64,000 nucleotides of DNA. Source: Poriferisodalis sp965262965 (lineage in GTDB: Bacteria; Actinomycetota; Acidimicrobiia; Acidimicrobiales; Poriferisodalaceae). The stretch covers positions 3,844,001-3,908,000 of the forward strand of contig NZ_OZ253573.1 in the NCBI RefSeq assembly GCF_965262965.1, given 5' to 3'. The position numbers were made by a program, and so were the translations under genes. Positions 9,639 through 18,034 of this stretch are shown here, piece after piece; the stretch's first letter is position 1; the number at the start of each line of letters is the position of its first letter. The notes below the pieces were generated by a model, which saw only the letters and a program-made list of their open reading frames with translations, ran no database searches and was not told the DNA's origin.

Positions 9639-9690
9639 CGCTGGGCGATCAGCGCGAAGGCCCGTGTGTTCGTCGCGGGCGGGCAGTGCG

Positions 9691-9726
9691 TGCGCCGGTG
9701 AGTGCGCCGGTGAGTGCGCCGGTGAG
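9691..9726. repeat. Three perfect 12-bp tandem repeats upstream of gltB
   Basis: The unit TGCGCCGGTGAG occurs three times head to tail, followed by a degenerate fourth copy at 9727. It lies in the gltB leader (or in an N-terminal extension if TTG 9746 is the start, where it would encode a Ser-Pro-Ala-His repeat). Function unknown; replication slippage is enough to explain it. Confidence 0.7.
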
Positions 9727-9822
9727 TGCGATGGTGCGGCAGTCAAAGTCTTCGACGTCCCGGTGCGGCTGAGATGCAGGTGAACACGGCCGGGACGTCG
9801 TTGGCCCTGCCGAGGGACTGTC

Positions 9823-9828
9823 AGTGTA
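9823..9828 (-). promoter_or_regulatory. Possible -10 box for gltBD
   Basis: On the minus strand this reads TACACT. It would give a transcript with a leader of about 180 nt before GTG 9638. I see no convincing -35 box, so this is a weak call. Confidence 0.3.
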
Positions 9829-9910
9829 TCCGCGAGGGGTTGATCTCGATTTCGTGATCTTGACGCCCGCGCGAGTTCGCAGCTGTGGCGCGGGGCCCAC
9901 GCCAAACGTG

Positions 9911-9961
9911 ATGAATAAACTTGCAATACAACGCATAAACTCGGCGCGAGCGTGGTATCGT
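9911..9961 (+). promoter_or_regulatory. argC promoter region with a possible ARG box
   Basis: The 393 bases between gltB and argC contain no gene. ATGAATAAACTTGCAAT (9911-9927) is an AT-rich, imperfectly palindromic 17-mer resembling ArgR operators (TGAAT half-sites). A further AT-rich stretch, AACGCATAAAC, is at 9930-9940. A -10-like TATCGT (9956-9961) would start transcription near 9968, with the operator at about -57 to -41. As argR is the fifth gene of this operon, autoregulation by ArgR with arginine is a reasonable inference. Confidence 0.45.
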
Positions 9962-10031
9962 GTTGTGGGTCGGATGTCGGCGGCCAACGCCGCAGGCCAT
10001 TCGCGTCACTCCCTCGAAGCAGGATCAGGCC

Positions 10032-11117
10032 ATGGAAAACGTACCGCTGCCGTCGAGCGCCGCTACGACAAACGAGTCGTCGTCGGGCGACTCCAGCCCA
10101 GTCCGGATCGGGATCGTCGGCGCGTCGGGTTTCACGGGCGCTGAATTGCTGCGGCTCGCGGCCGGCCACCCGCACTTCGAAGTCGCCGCTGTCGCCGGGG
10201 ACACCCAGGCGGGCACCGCTGTGCGCGACCTCTATCCGAGCCTGGCGGCGCACTACGGAGGCCTGCGATATTGCGCCTACGAACCAGACGTGTTCGTGGG
10301 TCTCGATGCGGTGTTCCTCGGTCTTCCCCACATGGCGAGCGCTCCGGTCGTAGCCGATCTGTACAAGCGAGTGGGCTGCGTGCTTGATCTGGGATCCGAT
10401 TTCAGGCTGCTCGATCCAGCGCTGTATCCGCAGTGGTATGGCGTCGAGCACCCGATGCCCGAGCTGCTCGGCGAGTTCCCCTATGGGCTGCCCGAGCTCG
10501 GTCGAGACGCGCTGCGCGGTGCCGCGGGCGTTGCGGTGCCCGGTTGCTATCCCAGCGCCGCGGCCCTGGCGCTCGCGCCATTCGCACGAGGTGGCCACAT
10601 CGTCACCGACGGCGTGGTCGTTGACGCAGCGTCCGGGGTGAGCGGTGCAGGGCGCGCCCCGAAGCCGAACACGACGTTCGCGACCGTTGACGAGGACTTC
10701 GTCGCATACGGCCTGCTGAATCACCGCCACACGCCCGAGATCGAGCAGGTGACCGGCTGCAGCGTGTTGTTCACTCCCCATCTGGCGCCGATGGTCCGCG
10801 GCATCCTCGCGACGTGCTACGCCCGACCGACGGCTTCGGGCTTCACCTCGGCGGACGCATTGAGCGTGCTTGCCGACTTCTACGCGGGCGAGCCATTCAT
10901 CGTTGTTGATGAGGCCTCCCCGCACACCAAGGCGACGTTGGGAGCCAACACTTGCCATCTCAGCGCTCGAGTCGACCCACGCACGGGTTGGCTGGTGGTG
11001 CTGAGCGCGCTGGACAACTTGGTGAAAGGGGCTTCGGGCGGTGCCGTCCAATGCGCCAACGTCGCGCTGGGATTGCCGGAAACGTGCGGCCTTCCGATCA
11101 CGGGGCTCATGCCATGA
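10032..11117 (+). CDS. argC: N-acetyl-gamma-glutamyl-phosphate reductase
   Basis: A 361-residue enzyme for the third step of arginine synthesis (NADPH reduction of N-acetylglutamyl phosphate). It has the NADP-binding GASGFTG at residues 30-36, the catalytic Cys172 in VPGCYPSA, and the C-terminal HTKATLGAN and VVLSALDNLVKGASG motifs. The ATG at 10032 follows an AGGA about 8 nt upstream; the frame is open further upstream but carries no family sequence. The last codons overlap the start of argB by four bases (ATGA). First gene of argCBDFR. Confidence 0.95.
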   Translation: MENVPLPSSAATTNESSSGDSSPVRIGIVGASGFTGAELLRLAAGHPHFEVAAVAGDTQAGTAVRDLYPSLAAHYGGLRYCAYEPDVFVGLDAVFLGLPHMASAPVVADLYKRVGCVLDLGSDFRLLDPALYPQWYGVEHPMPELLGEFPYGLPELGRDALRGAAGVAVPGCYPSAAALALAPFARGGHIVTDGVVVDAASGVSGAGRAPKPNTTFATVDEDFVAYGLLNHRHTPEIEQVTGCSVLFTPHLAPMVRGILATCYARPTASGFTSADALSVLADFYAGEPFIVVDEASPHTKATLGANTCHLSARVDPRTGWLVVLSALDNLVKGASGGAVQCANVALGLPETCGLPITGLMP

Positions 11118-12094
11118 GCGACCACGACGACGACGAGGCGACCGGCACGGGGCGCGTGATCGAGGCTGACTTCGGCATCGCGGCGCCGCCCGCCGAGCCC
11201 GACGACGAGCCAAGCGAGATCGACGACATGCGGCGCGCCGAGATGCTCGTCGAGATGCTCCCGTACATCAGCCGCTGGCGCGGAAAGATCGTGGTTGTCA
11301 AGTTCGGCGGCAACGCGATGGGCGACGCTGAGTTGACTGAACAATTTGCCGCTGACATCGTGCTGCTGCGCCAGATCGGCCTCGCCCCTGTTGTGGTGCA
11401 CGGTGGGGGCCCCCAGATTGGCGACCTCATGGCCCGCCTCGGCAAGACGGCCGAGTTTCGTGACGGGCTTCGCGTGACCGACGCCGAGACACTCGACATT
11501 GCACGCATGGTGCTCGTGGGCAAGGTGAACCGTGACATCGTCGGCGCCATCAACGTGCATGGCCCGTTGGCGGTGGGCATTTCCGGCGAGGACGGCCGTG
11601 TGATCACAGCGACGGCTCGAAATCCGGAGCTGGGCTTCGTCGGCGTCGTCACCGACGTGAACACCGATCTGCTGGTGCGCCTGCTGGCCGAGGGGCTGAT
11701 CCCGGTGATCTCCACCATCGGCGCCGACACGAAGGGACAGGCGTACAACATCAACGCCGACACCGTCGCCGGTGCGATTGCCGAGGCGCTCGAGGCGCAG
11801 AAGGTCGTGTACCTCACCGACGTCGCCGGCCTGTACGAGGACCTCGACGACCCTGATTCGCTCATCGGGCACACGACCGCAGATGCGCTCGCCGCACGCA
11901 TGGCGAGCGGGCAGATCGAGGGCGGGATGATCCCCAAGATCGAAGCTTGCATCAGCGCGGTGCGAAATGGCGTCGAGAGTGCACACCTGCTCGATGGGCG
12001 AGTGCCGCATGTGGTGCTGCTCGAGCTGTTCACCGATTCCGGTATCGGCACCATGATCGAGAACTCCCGACCAAAGGCAGACAAGAATGGCTGA
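11114..12094 (+). CDS. argB: Acetylglutamate kinase
   Basis: A 326-residue kinase for the second arginine step. The family core starts near residue 40 (EMLPYISRWRGK) and contains KFGGNAM, VHGGGPQI, the TDVNTDL segment and the C-terminal GGMIPKIEACISAV motif. An acidic extension of about 38 residues rich in Asp/Glu precedes it. The ATG at 11114 is supported by the ATGA overlap with argC; an internal ATG at 11229 would give the standard length. It overlaps argD by eight bases. Arginine feedback is common in this family but cannot be read from the sequence here. Confidence 0.95.
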   Translation: MSDHDDDEATGTGRVIEADFGIAAPPAEPDDEPSEIDDMRRAEMLVEMLPYISRWRGKIVVVKFGGNAMGDAELTEQFAADIVLLRQIGLAPVVVHGGGPQIGDLMARLGKTAEFRDGLRVTDAETLDIARMVLVGKVNRDIVGAINVHGPLAVGISGEDGRVITATARNPELGFVGVVTDVNTDLLVRLLAEGLIPVISTIGADTKGQAYNINADTVAGAIAEALEAQKVVYLTDVAGLYEDLDDPDSLIGHTTADALAARMASGQIEGGMIPKIEACISAVRNGVESAHLLDGRVPHVVLLELFTDSGIGTMIENSRPKADKNG

Positions 12095-13346
12095 GAATCC
12101 CTCCGCGGGCGCGAACGCGGCGCACGTCGCGGCGATGGGCGGAGCGGGGCTCGACAACTGCCCGCTCATGCCGACCTATGGACCGCCGCCGGTGCAGTTC
12201 GTGCGAGGCAGCGGGTGCGAGCTGTTCGACCGCGACGGCAAGCGCTACTTGGACTTCTTGGCGGGGCTCGCGGTCACCTCACTCGGTCACGCGCATCCCG
12301 CGGTGGCCGAGGCGCTGAGCGAGCAGGCGCGCACGTTGTTGCACGTCTCGAACCTGTTCGGCACCGAGCCGCAAGTCGAAGTGGCCCAGACCATCGACCG
12401 GTTGCAGGGCGGCGGCGGGCAGGTCTTCTTCTGCAACAGCGGCGCCGAATCGCTCGAAGGAGCGATCAAGCTGGCCCGCAAGCTCGGGGGCCGCGGCCGG
12501 TACGTCGTGGTCAGCGCGCTTCGCTCGTTCCACGGGCGCACGCTGGCCACGCTGCACGCCACTGGACAGCCCGAGAAGCACGAGACGTTCCAGCCGCTGC
12601 CCGAGGGCTTCCGTCACGTCGAATACAACAACGCTGATGCCCTCGAAGCCGCGCTCGACCCGAGCTGTTGCGCCGTGCTGCTCGAGGTGGTGCAAGGCGA
12701 AGGCGGCGTGAACGTGGCCGACGGCGACTATCTGCGACGCGTTCGCGAGATCTGCGACGAGCGTGGACTGGCGCTCATCATCGACGAGGTCCAGACCGGC
12801 CTCGCCCGCACGGGCAAATGGTTCGCGTGGCAGCACCACTTCGAGCCGTCGGGCGGTCCGTCCGGCGCAGCTCGGCCCGACATCGTCACGATGGCCAAGG
12901 CGCTCGGCAACGGCGTGCCGATCGGAGCGGTCTGGGCACGTCGACCGATTGCCGCCGCCTTCTCGCCGGGTGATCACGCCACCACCTTCGGCGGCCAGCC
13001 GCTGGCCACGAGCGCGGCGCGTGCGGTGCTGCGCACCATGGAGGCAATCGACGCTCCGGCGCTCGCTGCGACCCGCGGCGAAGAGCTGGCCGGGAAGCTC
13101 ATGGGTGTGCCGGGAGTGACCGACACACGGGGCATGGGCCTGCTGATCGCAGCCGAGCTCGACACCGACGCGATCGGCACGACCGGGCCGGAGGTCGCGG
13201 CCGCGTGTCTGCGAGCGGGCCTCGTCGTCAACGGCATCTCGCCGACCGCAGTGCGGTTCGCGCCGCCGTTGGTGGTGTCCAGCGAAGATATCGACGAGTG
13301 CCTGGAAATCTTCGCAGGCGTGCTCGCAGGCGGCGGGACCGACTGA
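12087..13346 (+). CDS. argD: Acetylornithine aminotransferase
   Basis: A 419-residue PLP-dependent class III aminotransferase that makes N-acetylornithine from the semialdehyde using glutamate. The PLP motifs FCNSGAESLEGAIKLARK, IIDEVQTGLARTG and TMAKALGNGVPIG (Schiff-base Lys near 271) are all present. The ATG at 12087 has AAAGG upstream, inside the end of argB. The stop codon shares a base with the ATG of argF (TGATG). Position in the arg operon favours acetylornithine over other omega-amino substrates. Confidence 0.94.
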   Translation: MAENPSAGANAAHVAAMGGAGLDNCPLMPTYGPPPVQFVRGSGCELFDRDGKRYLDFLAGLAVTSLGHAHPAVAEALSEQARTLLHVSNLFGTEPQVEVAQTIDRLQGGGGQVFFCNSGAESLEGAIKLARKLGGRGRYVVVSALRSFHGRTLATLHATGQPEKHETFQPLPEGFRHVEYNNADALEAALDPSCCAVLLEVVQGEGGVNVADGDYLRRVREICDERGLALIIDEVQTGLARTGKWFAWQHHFEPSGGPSGAARPDIVTMAKALGNGVPIGAVWARRPIAAAFSPGDHATTFGGQPLATSAARAVLRTMEAIDAPALAATRGEELAGKLMGVPGVTDTRGMGLLIAAELDTDAIGTTGPEVAAACLRAGLVVNGISPTAVRFAPPLVVSSEDIDECLEIFAGVLAGGGTD

Positions 13347-14290
13347 TGCGGCACTTCCTGGAAGTGGACGACTTGTCGGCGGACGAGCTGAGATACGTCC
13401 TGGATCTTGCGGGCCGTCCCGCCGCGTCGGCCCCGGCGGTGCTCGCGGGTGTCGGCGTCGCATTGGTCTTCGAGAAGGCTTCGAACCGGACACGCAACTC
13501 CATGGAGATGGCCGTCACCCAGCTGGGCGGGCACCCCGTCTACATCCGCCCCGAGGAAGTCGGCATCGACGTACGCGAGACGGCGGAGGATGTCGTGCGG
13601 ACGCTCGCGTGCTACCACTCGATTGTCGCCGCGCGAGTGTTCCGCCACGACCATCTGGTCCGGATGGCCGCGTGCGAGGTGGCTCCCGTGGTGAACCTCC
13701 TTTCCGATGAGGCGCATCCGTGCCAAGCCCTCGCCGACCTGCTGACGATCGACCAGTGTCTCGGGCTCGAGGGCACCGAGCGAGTTGCTTTCGTGGGCGA
13801 CGCCAACAACGTTTGGCGGTCGCTGGCGATCGGCTGCGCGTTGCTGGGAATCCCGAGCTCGCTCGCGGCACCTGACGGCTACGGCCCCTCTGAGGCAACC
13901 CTGGACCGGCTCGCCGCCCTTGGCGGCGAGTGCACGGTGACGACCGATCCCGTCGAGGCCGTCAAGAGTGCAGATGTCGTCTGCACCGACGTCTGGACCT
14001 CGATGGGCCAAGACGACCAGCGATCCGAACGGCTGGCGGCATTCGCCGATTACCAGGTCGACGGGGCGCTGATGGCGCAGGCAGGGGATCGGGCGGTGTT
14101 CCTGCACTGCCTGCCCGCGCATCGCGGCGAGGAGGTGGCCGCTGAGGTCATCGACGGATCATCGAGCCGCGTCTGGCACCAGGCCGCCAATCGCATGCAT
14201 GCGGCGCGTGGTCTGCTCGCCTTCCTGGCCGGACCGGCGGGCATCCCGGCCGGCGAAGCGTCGACCCCTGCACTGGAGTCGGTTCGATGA
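13346..14290 (+). CDS. argF: Ornithine carbamoyltransferase
   Basis: A 314-residue transcarbamylase converting ornithine and carbamoyl phosphate to citrulline. The carbamoyl-phosphate loop reads FEKASNRTRNS (the family more often has FEKxSTRTR), followed by HPCQALAD near residue 124 and the ornithine loop HCLPAHRGEE near 254. The start ATG overlaps the argD stop, and its own end overlaps argR by four bases. The Asn in the phosphate loop is a conservative departure and does not suggest loss of function. Confidence 0.93.
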   Translation: MRHFLEVDDLSADELRYVLDLAGRPAASAPAVLAGVGVALVFEKASNRTRNSMEMAVTQLGGHPVYIRPEEVGIDVRETAEDVVRTLACYHSIVAARVFRHDHLVRMAACEVAPVVNLLSDEAHPCQALADLLTIDQCLGLEGTERVAFVGDANNVWRSLAIGCALLGIPSSLAAPDGYGPSEATLDRLAALGGECTVTTDPVEAVKSADVVCTDVWTSMGQDDQRSERLAAFADYQVDGALMAQAGDRAVFLHCLPAHRGEEVAAEVIDGSSSRVWHQAANRMHAARGLLAFLAGPAGIPAGEASTPALESVR

Positions 14291-14748
14291 CGACCAAAGC
14301 GCAGCGACAGCACTTGGTCCGCGAGCTGCTCGCGGCGCACGAGATTGCCAGCCAGTCCCAGCTGGTCGACCGGCTGGCCGAGCGCTCGGTGGCCGTGACC
14401 CAGGCGACGGTGTGCCGCGACCTCGACGAGATGGGCGTCGCCAAGATGCGGACGGCCGGGCGGACGGTGTATGCCGTCCCCGAGGCCGACGCACCCGAGG
14501 CGCTGCCGGCCAACGCACTGCGTCGAGTGCTCGGCGACTGGGTACTCGATGTCCGCTGGTCGGACAACCTCGTCGTCCTTCGCACGCCGCCCGGCTCTGC
14601 GCATGTCGTGGCCTCGGCAATCGATCGCAGCAATCTCGACGGAGTCATCGGCACCATCGCCGGCGACGACACGCTGCTGGTCGTCGCCGACTCGGTGACC
14701 GGGGGCGCGGCGGTCGCCAGCCACTGCCGAGCGCTCGCAGATCTGTGA
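14287..14748 (+). CDS. argR: Arginine repressor ArgR
   Basis: A 153-residue regulator. The N-terminal winged helix-turn-helix (TTKAQRQHLVRELLAAHEI, then SQSQLVDRL and VTQATVCRDLDEMG) binds ARG boxes. The C-terminal domain carries GTIAGDDTLLVVADS, the arginine-binding and hexamerisation segment. It overlaps argF by ATGA, so repressor and pathway are co-expressed. The AT-rich palindrome before argC (9911-9927) is its likely operator. Confidence 0.95.
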   Translation: MTTKAQRQHLVRELLAAHEIASQSQLVDRLAERSVAVTQATVCRDLDEMGVAKMRTAGRTVYAVPEADAPEALPANALRRVLGDWVLDVRWSDNLVVLRTPPGSAHVVASAIDRSNLDGVIGTIAGDDTLLVVADSVTGGAAVASHCRALADL

Positions 14749-14833
14749 GCTCGTGCCTTCCGGGCTCTGCGCCGGCACTGTCTCTGCCGACATTGGTCGT
14801 CACCGATTGCCGCGACCAGAACCGCCCAGTGAG

Positions 14834-14893
14834 ATGACATCGAAGCAGGAAACTCCGGCCACACCCTCGACCAAGAAGCCCGCGGCACTATGA
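14834..14893 (+). CDS. Possible 19-residue leader peptide overlapping the argH start
   Basis: An ATG at 14834 opens 19 codons (MTSKQETPATPSTKKPAAL) whose TGA overlaps the ATG of argH by four bases, the same ATGA coupling used in the rest of this cluster. It has no homologue I recognise, contains no arginine run, and has only a weak purine-rich stretch before it. It may be a translational-coupling leader or a coincidence. Confidence 0.25.
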   Translation: MTSKQETPATPSTKKPAAL

Positions 14894-16353
14894 CCCCCGA
14901 CGAAGCAACCGTTCCGGACGCGCCGGATCCACCGTCCGCAATGAGCCGCACGCTCTGGCACGGACGGTTCGCTGCCGAGCCGTCCGCGGCACTGGCAGCC
15001 CTCAACGACTCGCTGCCGTTCGATCAGCGCATGTTTGCCGAGGACATCGCCGCGTCGCGAGCCCATGTGGCGATGCTGGCCGATGTCGGTCTCCTCACCG
15101 ACGCCGAGCGCGATGACATCGGCACTGCGCTCGATCAGGTCCATAGCGAGATCGCCGAAGGCCGGATGGACTGGCGCCAAACCGATGAGGACATCCACAC
15201 CGCGGTCGAGCGGCGCGCCACCGAGCTGTGTCTCTCAGCCGCCAAGATGCATACCGGCCGCAGCCGCAACGATCAAGTTGCCACTGACCTGCGTTTGTGG
15301 ACTCGCAATGCCATCGACGTCGTGGCCCCGCTCGTCGTCGACGTGGCGCAGACGTTGGCCGATCGTGCGCGCGAGGCCCACGATGCGGGGCTGCGGCTGC
15401 CCGGATACACGCACCTGCAGCAAGCTCAGCCCGTCGGGCTGGCACACCATCTCGCAGCCCACGCATGGGCGCTGCTGCGCGACGCCGAGCGGCTCGGCGA
15501 AGCGCGCCGACGTACTGACGTGTCCCCGCTGGGGGCGGGCGCGCTGGCGGGTTCGTCATTGCCGCTCGACCCTGCCGCCACAGCTGCGTCGCTGGGCTTC
15601 GCGTCAGTCTTCGAGAATTCGCTTGATGCGGTCAGCGATCGCGACTTCGTGGTCGACACGCTCTACGCCCTGACGATGACCGGGGTGCACCTGTCGCGGC
15701 TCGGCGAAGAGATTGTGCTGTGGTCGAGCGCCGAATTCGGCTTCGTGACGCTTGATGATGCCTTCGCTACCGGCTCGTCGATGATGCCGCAGAAGAAGAA
15801 CCCGGACGTCGCCGAGCTTGCGCGCGGCAAGGCGGGGCGACTGATCGGCCATCTCGCCGGCTTTCTCGCGACCCTCAAGGGTCTGCCGCTGGCATACAAC
15901 AAGGACCTTCAAGAGGACAAGGAACCGCTCTTCGACGCGGTCGACACGGTTCGCTTGACAGCGCTCGCGTTGAGCGGACTGCTGCGCACGCTCAGCTTCC
16001 GGGCCGACGCGATGGCGTCGGGCGCTGACGACCCGTTCGCAGCAGCGACCGACCTCGCAGAGTGGCTCGTCGCCGCTGGCATGTCGTTCAGACAGGCCCA
16101 CGCAGTTGTTGCCGATGTCGTCCGGCAAGCGCTCGGCGACGGAGCGCCGTCGGCATCTGCGGCACAGCGACTTGTCGAACTCGTGTCCGCCCATCGGGAT
16201 CTGGGACCAGCGGCCGCCGAACGTCTCGCACCCGGAGCGGCGCATCGAAGCCGCGTCACCCACGGCGCGGGCGGGCCTGCTGCGGTGGCTGTACAGCTCG
16301 ACCGTCTCGCCGCGGCGCTCGCACAAGCAGCAGCCGCCGCGGACGGCCGCTGA
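14890..16353 (+). CDS. argH: Argininosuccinate lyase
   Basis: A 487-residue lyase for the last arginine step (argininosuccinate to arginine and fumarate). Motifs include LWHGRF near the N-terminus, DEDIHTAVERR, the TGRSRNDQVATDLRLW segment and the family signature GSSMMPQKKNPD at about 296-307. The ATG at 14941 (MSRTLWHGRF) would remove a 17-residue tail and is also plausible. Argininosuccinate synthase (argG), usually adjacent, is not in the window. The stop overlaps the next ATG (TGATG). Confidence 0.94.
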   Translation: MTPDEATVPDAPDPPSAMSRTLWHGRFAAEPSAALAALNDSLPFDQRMFAEDIAASRAHVAMLADVGLLTDAERDDIGTALDQVHSEIAEGRMDWRQTDEDIHTAVERRATELCLSAAKMHTGRSRNDQVATDLRLWTRNAIDVVAPLVVDVAQTLADRAREAHDAGLRLPGYTHLQQAQPVGLAHHLAAHAWALLRDAERLGEARRRTDVSPLGAGALAGSSLPLDPAATAASLGFASVFENSLDAVSDRDFVVDTLYALTMTGVHLSRLGEEIVLWSSAEFGFVTLDDAFATGSSMMPQKKNPDVAELARGKAGRLIGHLAGFLATLKGLPLAYNKDLQEDKEPLFDAVDTVRLTALALSGLLRTLSFRADAMASGADDPFAAATDLAEWLVAAGMSFRQAHAVVADVVRQALGDGAPSASAAQRLVELVSAHRDLGPAAAERLAPGAAHRSRVTHGAGGPAAVAVQLDRLAAALAQAAAAADGR

Positions 16354-16958
16354 TGGCCTTCGCAGCCGAGACGTTGCCGACGTCGTTCTATGAGCGACGC
16401 GCACCCGACGTTGCGCCGGACTTGCTGGGCAAATTGCTCGTGCGCAGCGGCGGGACAGCGCGCACTGGGCGGATCGTGGAAGTCGAGGCCTACAGCGGTG
16501 ACGGCGACCCCGCAGCCCACTCGCGCAGCGGCCCGACGGCTCGCAACGCCGCCATGTTCGGACCGCCTGGAACGCTGTACGTGTACCGGATCTACGGGCT
16601 GCATTGGTGCGCGAACGCCGTGTGCGCTCTCCCTGGCACCGGTGACGCGGTGCTGCTGCGAGCGGTCGAGCCGCTGTGCGGCCATGACGTCATGGCGGCC
16701 AGCCGCGGCAACGACGGGCGGCGGATCCAGTGCGTGGACCTGTGCTCGGGCCCCGCGAAGCTGACTCAAGCGTTCGGCATCGACGCAGCGCACAACGGAA
16801 GCGACATCACGGCCTCCAGCGATCTGAGCATCCGCGACGATGGCTGGGTGCCCTCGCACATCACCGCAACGCAGCGAATCGGTATCAGCCGCGGCACGGA
16901 ACGACCATGGCGCTGGTATGTCACCGGCAATCCCCACGTCAGCGGAGGGCGGCGGTGA
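16353..16958 (+). CDS. 3-methyladenine DNA glycosylase, AAG/MPG family
   Basis: A 201-residue base-excision repair enzyme of the alkyladenine glycosylase fold. It shows GRIVEVEAYSGDGDPAAH, with the catalytic glutamate in VEVEAY, then GPTARNAAMFGPPGTLYVYRIYGLHWC, which forms the base-flipping pocket, and CSGPAKLTQAFGI. It removes alkylated purines such as 3-methyladenine. The ATG at 16353 overlaps the argH stop, so it is probably co-transcribed with argH. It overlaps the following Nudix gene by four bases. Confidence 0.92.
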   Translation: MAFAAETLPTSFYERRAPDVAPDLLGKLLVRSGGTARTGRIVEVEAYSGDGDPAAHSRSGPTARNAAMFGPPGTLYVYRIYGLHWCANAVCALPGTGDAVLLRAVEPLCGHDVMAASRGNDGRRIQCVDLCSGPAKLTQAFGIDAAHNGSDITASSDLSIRDDGWVPSHITATQRIGISRGTERPWRWYVTGNPHVSGGRR

Positions 16959-17635
16959 GTCACGAGGCAACCGAACTCGGCGTCCGGGGCGGCGCCGGCA
17001 CCGCACCGGGCTGGACCCGATGGCAATCGCCCGAGGCCGATCCCGGTGCAGATGTGGCCGCTGTCGATGGCAGATGCAGATTGGCGGCCGCGATCGAAGT
17101 CGTCGAACGCTTCACGCCTGTGGAACAGATCCAAGCGCAGCATCGCGATCGCCTGCTCGAATTCGTCGAGCGCCATCGGGACGCGCTGCACCGCACGTGC
17201 GAGCAGGGCCACCTCACCGCGTCAGCCTGGGTTGTGAACCACGGTGCGACGCGGGGCCTCGTGCTGCTGCACGCCAAGATCGGTCGGTGGCTGCAGCCTG
17301 GCGGCCACGCGGACGGCGAGTCCTGCCTCGCGTCGGTTGCGGTACGCGAGGCCACCGAGGAGACGGGCATCGCGGGACTCGAGATCTGGTCCGAGCCGGT
17401 TGACATCGACGTGCACCTGTTCGTGAACCGCAAGCGCACCGAACCCGACCACCTGCACTTCGACGTGCGCTTTCTCATACGTGCGCCTCAGGCTGCGGTC
17501 GTGCGCGGCAACCATGAGTCTTTGGAGCTTCGGTGGGTCACGCCCGACGAGCTTGCCGATCCGGTGCTGGATCTCGATGTCAGTACTCGACGGCTCGCTC
17601 GGCACGCCTTCGCGCTGGCCCGATCGCTGCAGTAG
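16955..17635 (+). CDS. Nudix hydrolase
   Basis: A 226-residue protein with a complete Nudix box: GGHADGES, then REATEETGI, fitting GX5EX7REUXEEXGU, in the middle of the protein. It is preceded by ASAWVVN and GLVLLHAKIGRW, typical of Nudix strands around the box. Such enzymes hydrolyse nucleoside diphosphates linked to another group. The substrate cannot be predicted, but coupling to a DNA glycosylase would suit nucleotide-pool cleaning. The GTG start overlaps the glycosylase stop (GTGA). Confidence 0.88.
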   Translation: MSHEATELGVRGGAGTAPGWTRWQSPEADPGADVAAVDGRCRLAAAIEVVERFTPVEQIQAQHRDRLLEFVERHRDALHRTCEQGHLTASAWVVNHGATRGLVLLHAKIGRWLQPGGHADGESCLASVAVREATEETGIAGLEIWSEPVDIDVHLFVNRKRTEPDHLHFDVRFLIRAPQAAVVRGNHESLELRWVTPDELADPVLDLDVSTRRLARHAFALARSLQ

Positions 17636-17721
17636 CCGTTCTCGTCAGGTGCCGCATGGCGAGTTAGCGGTAACCGACGCAGGCGGCGCTCGAGCCGACG
17701 GGGCGGCGCCTCGTGTGCGCC

Positions 17722-17727
17722 TACCGT
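17722..17727 (+). promoter_or_regulatory. Leaderless-type -10 box
   Basis: TACCGT ends 7 nt before GTG 17735, which is why 17735 is preferred to the in-frame GTG at 17726 (which would overlap the -10 box). Confidence 0.45.
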
Positions 17728-17734
17728 GATCGAC

Positions 17735-17983
17735 GTGAGGACAGCGCTGCGACTCGTCGAGGACGTCGTCCTGTTCTTGTGCGGGCTCGTCGCCGGCTGG
17801 ATCGCGGTTACCTACATGCCCTCGACGACACTGTCGGCGATTGCGGTGACGGTGGTGCTCGCCGCTGGCGGGCGGCTGATCTTCGACGGAACGCTCTGGT
17901 CGGTGGGTGCGGGACTCACTGTCGCGGGCATCGCAGCTGGCGGACTGCTGGCCATCAATCTGTTCTCGTCGGTCGGCTCCTGA
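17735..17983 (+). CDS. Small membrane protein, unknown function
   Basis: A protein of about 82 residues with three hydrophobic segments: VVLFLCGLVAGWIAVTYM, then TLSAIAVTVVLAAGG and SVGAGLTVAGIAAGGLLAINLF. These would form three membrane helices with almost no soluble part. I do not recognise a family. It is followed after 50 bases by another small membrane protein and then by an ABC exporter. It has its own promoter-like TACCGT, so it need not be linked to them. Confidence 0.6.
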   Translation: MRTALRLVEDVVLFLCGLVAGWIAVTYMPSTTLSAIAVTVVLAAGGRLIFDGTLWSVGAGLTVAGIAAGGLLAINLFSSVGS

Positions 17984-18022
17984 ACGCCGCGATGGCTTCC
18001 CTGCCGTCTACATCGCGGCCGG

Positions 18023-18028
18023 TAGCGT
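18023..18028 (+). promoter_or_regulatory. Leaderless-type -10 box
   Basis: TAGCGT ends 6 nt before GTG 18035. It probably drives the 18035 membrane protein and the overlapping ABC transporter genes. Confidence 0.5.
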
Positions 18029-18034
18029 GACCCG

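Noticed and set aside
9639..11213. Long minus-strand frame extending gltB across argC
   Set aside because: High-GC sequence leaves antisense frames open. The extension has no family similarity and overlaps the whole argC gene.
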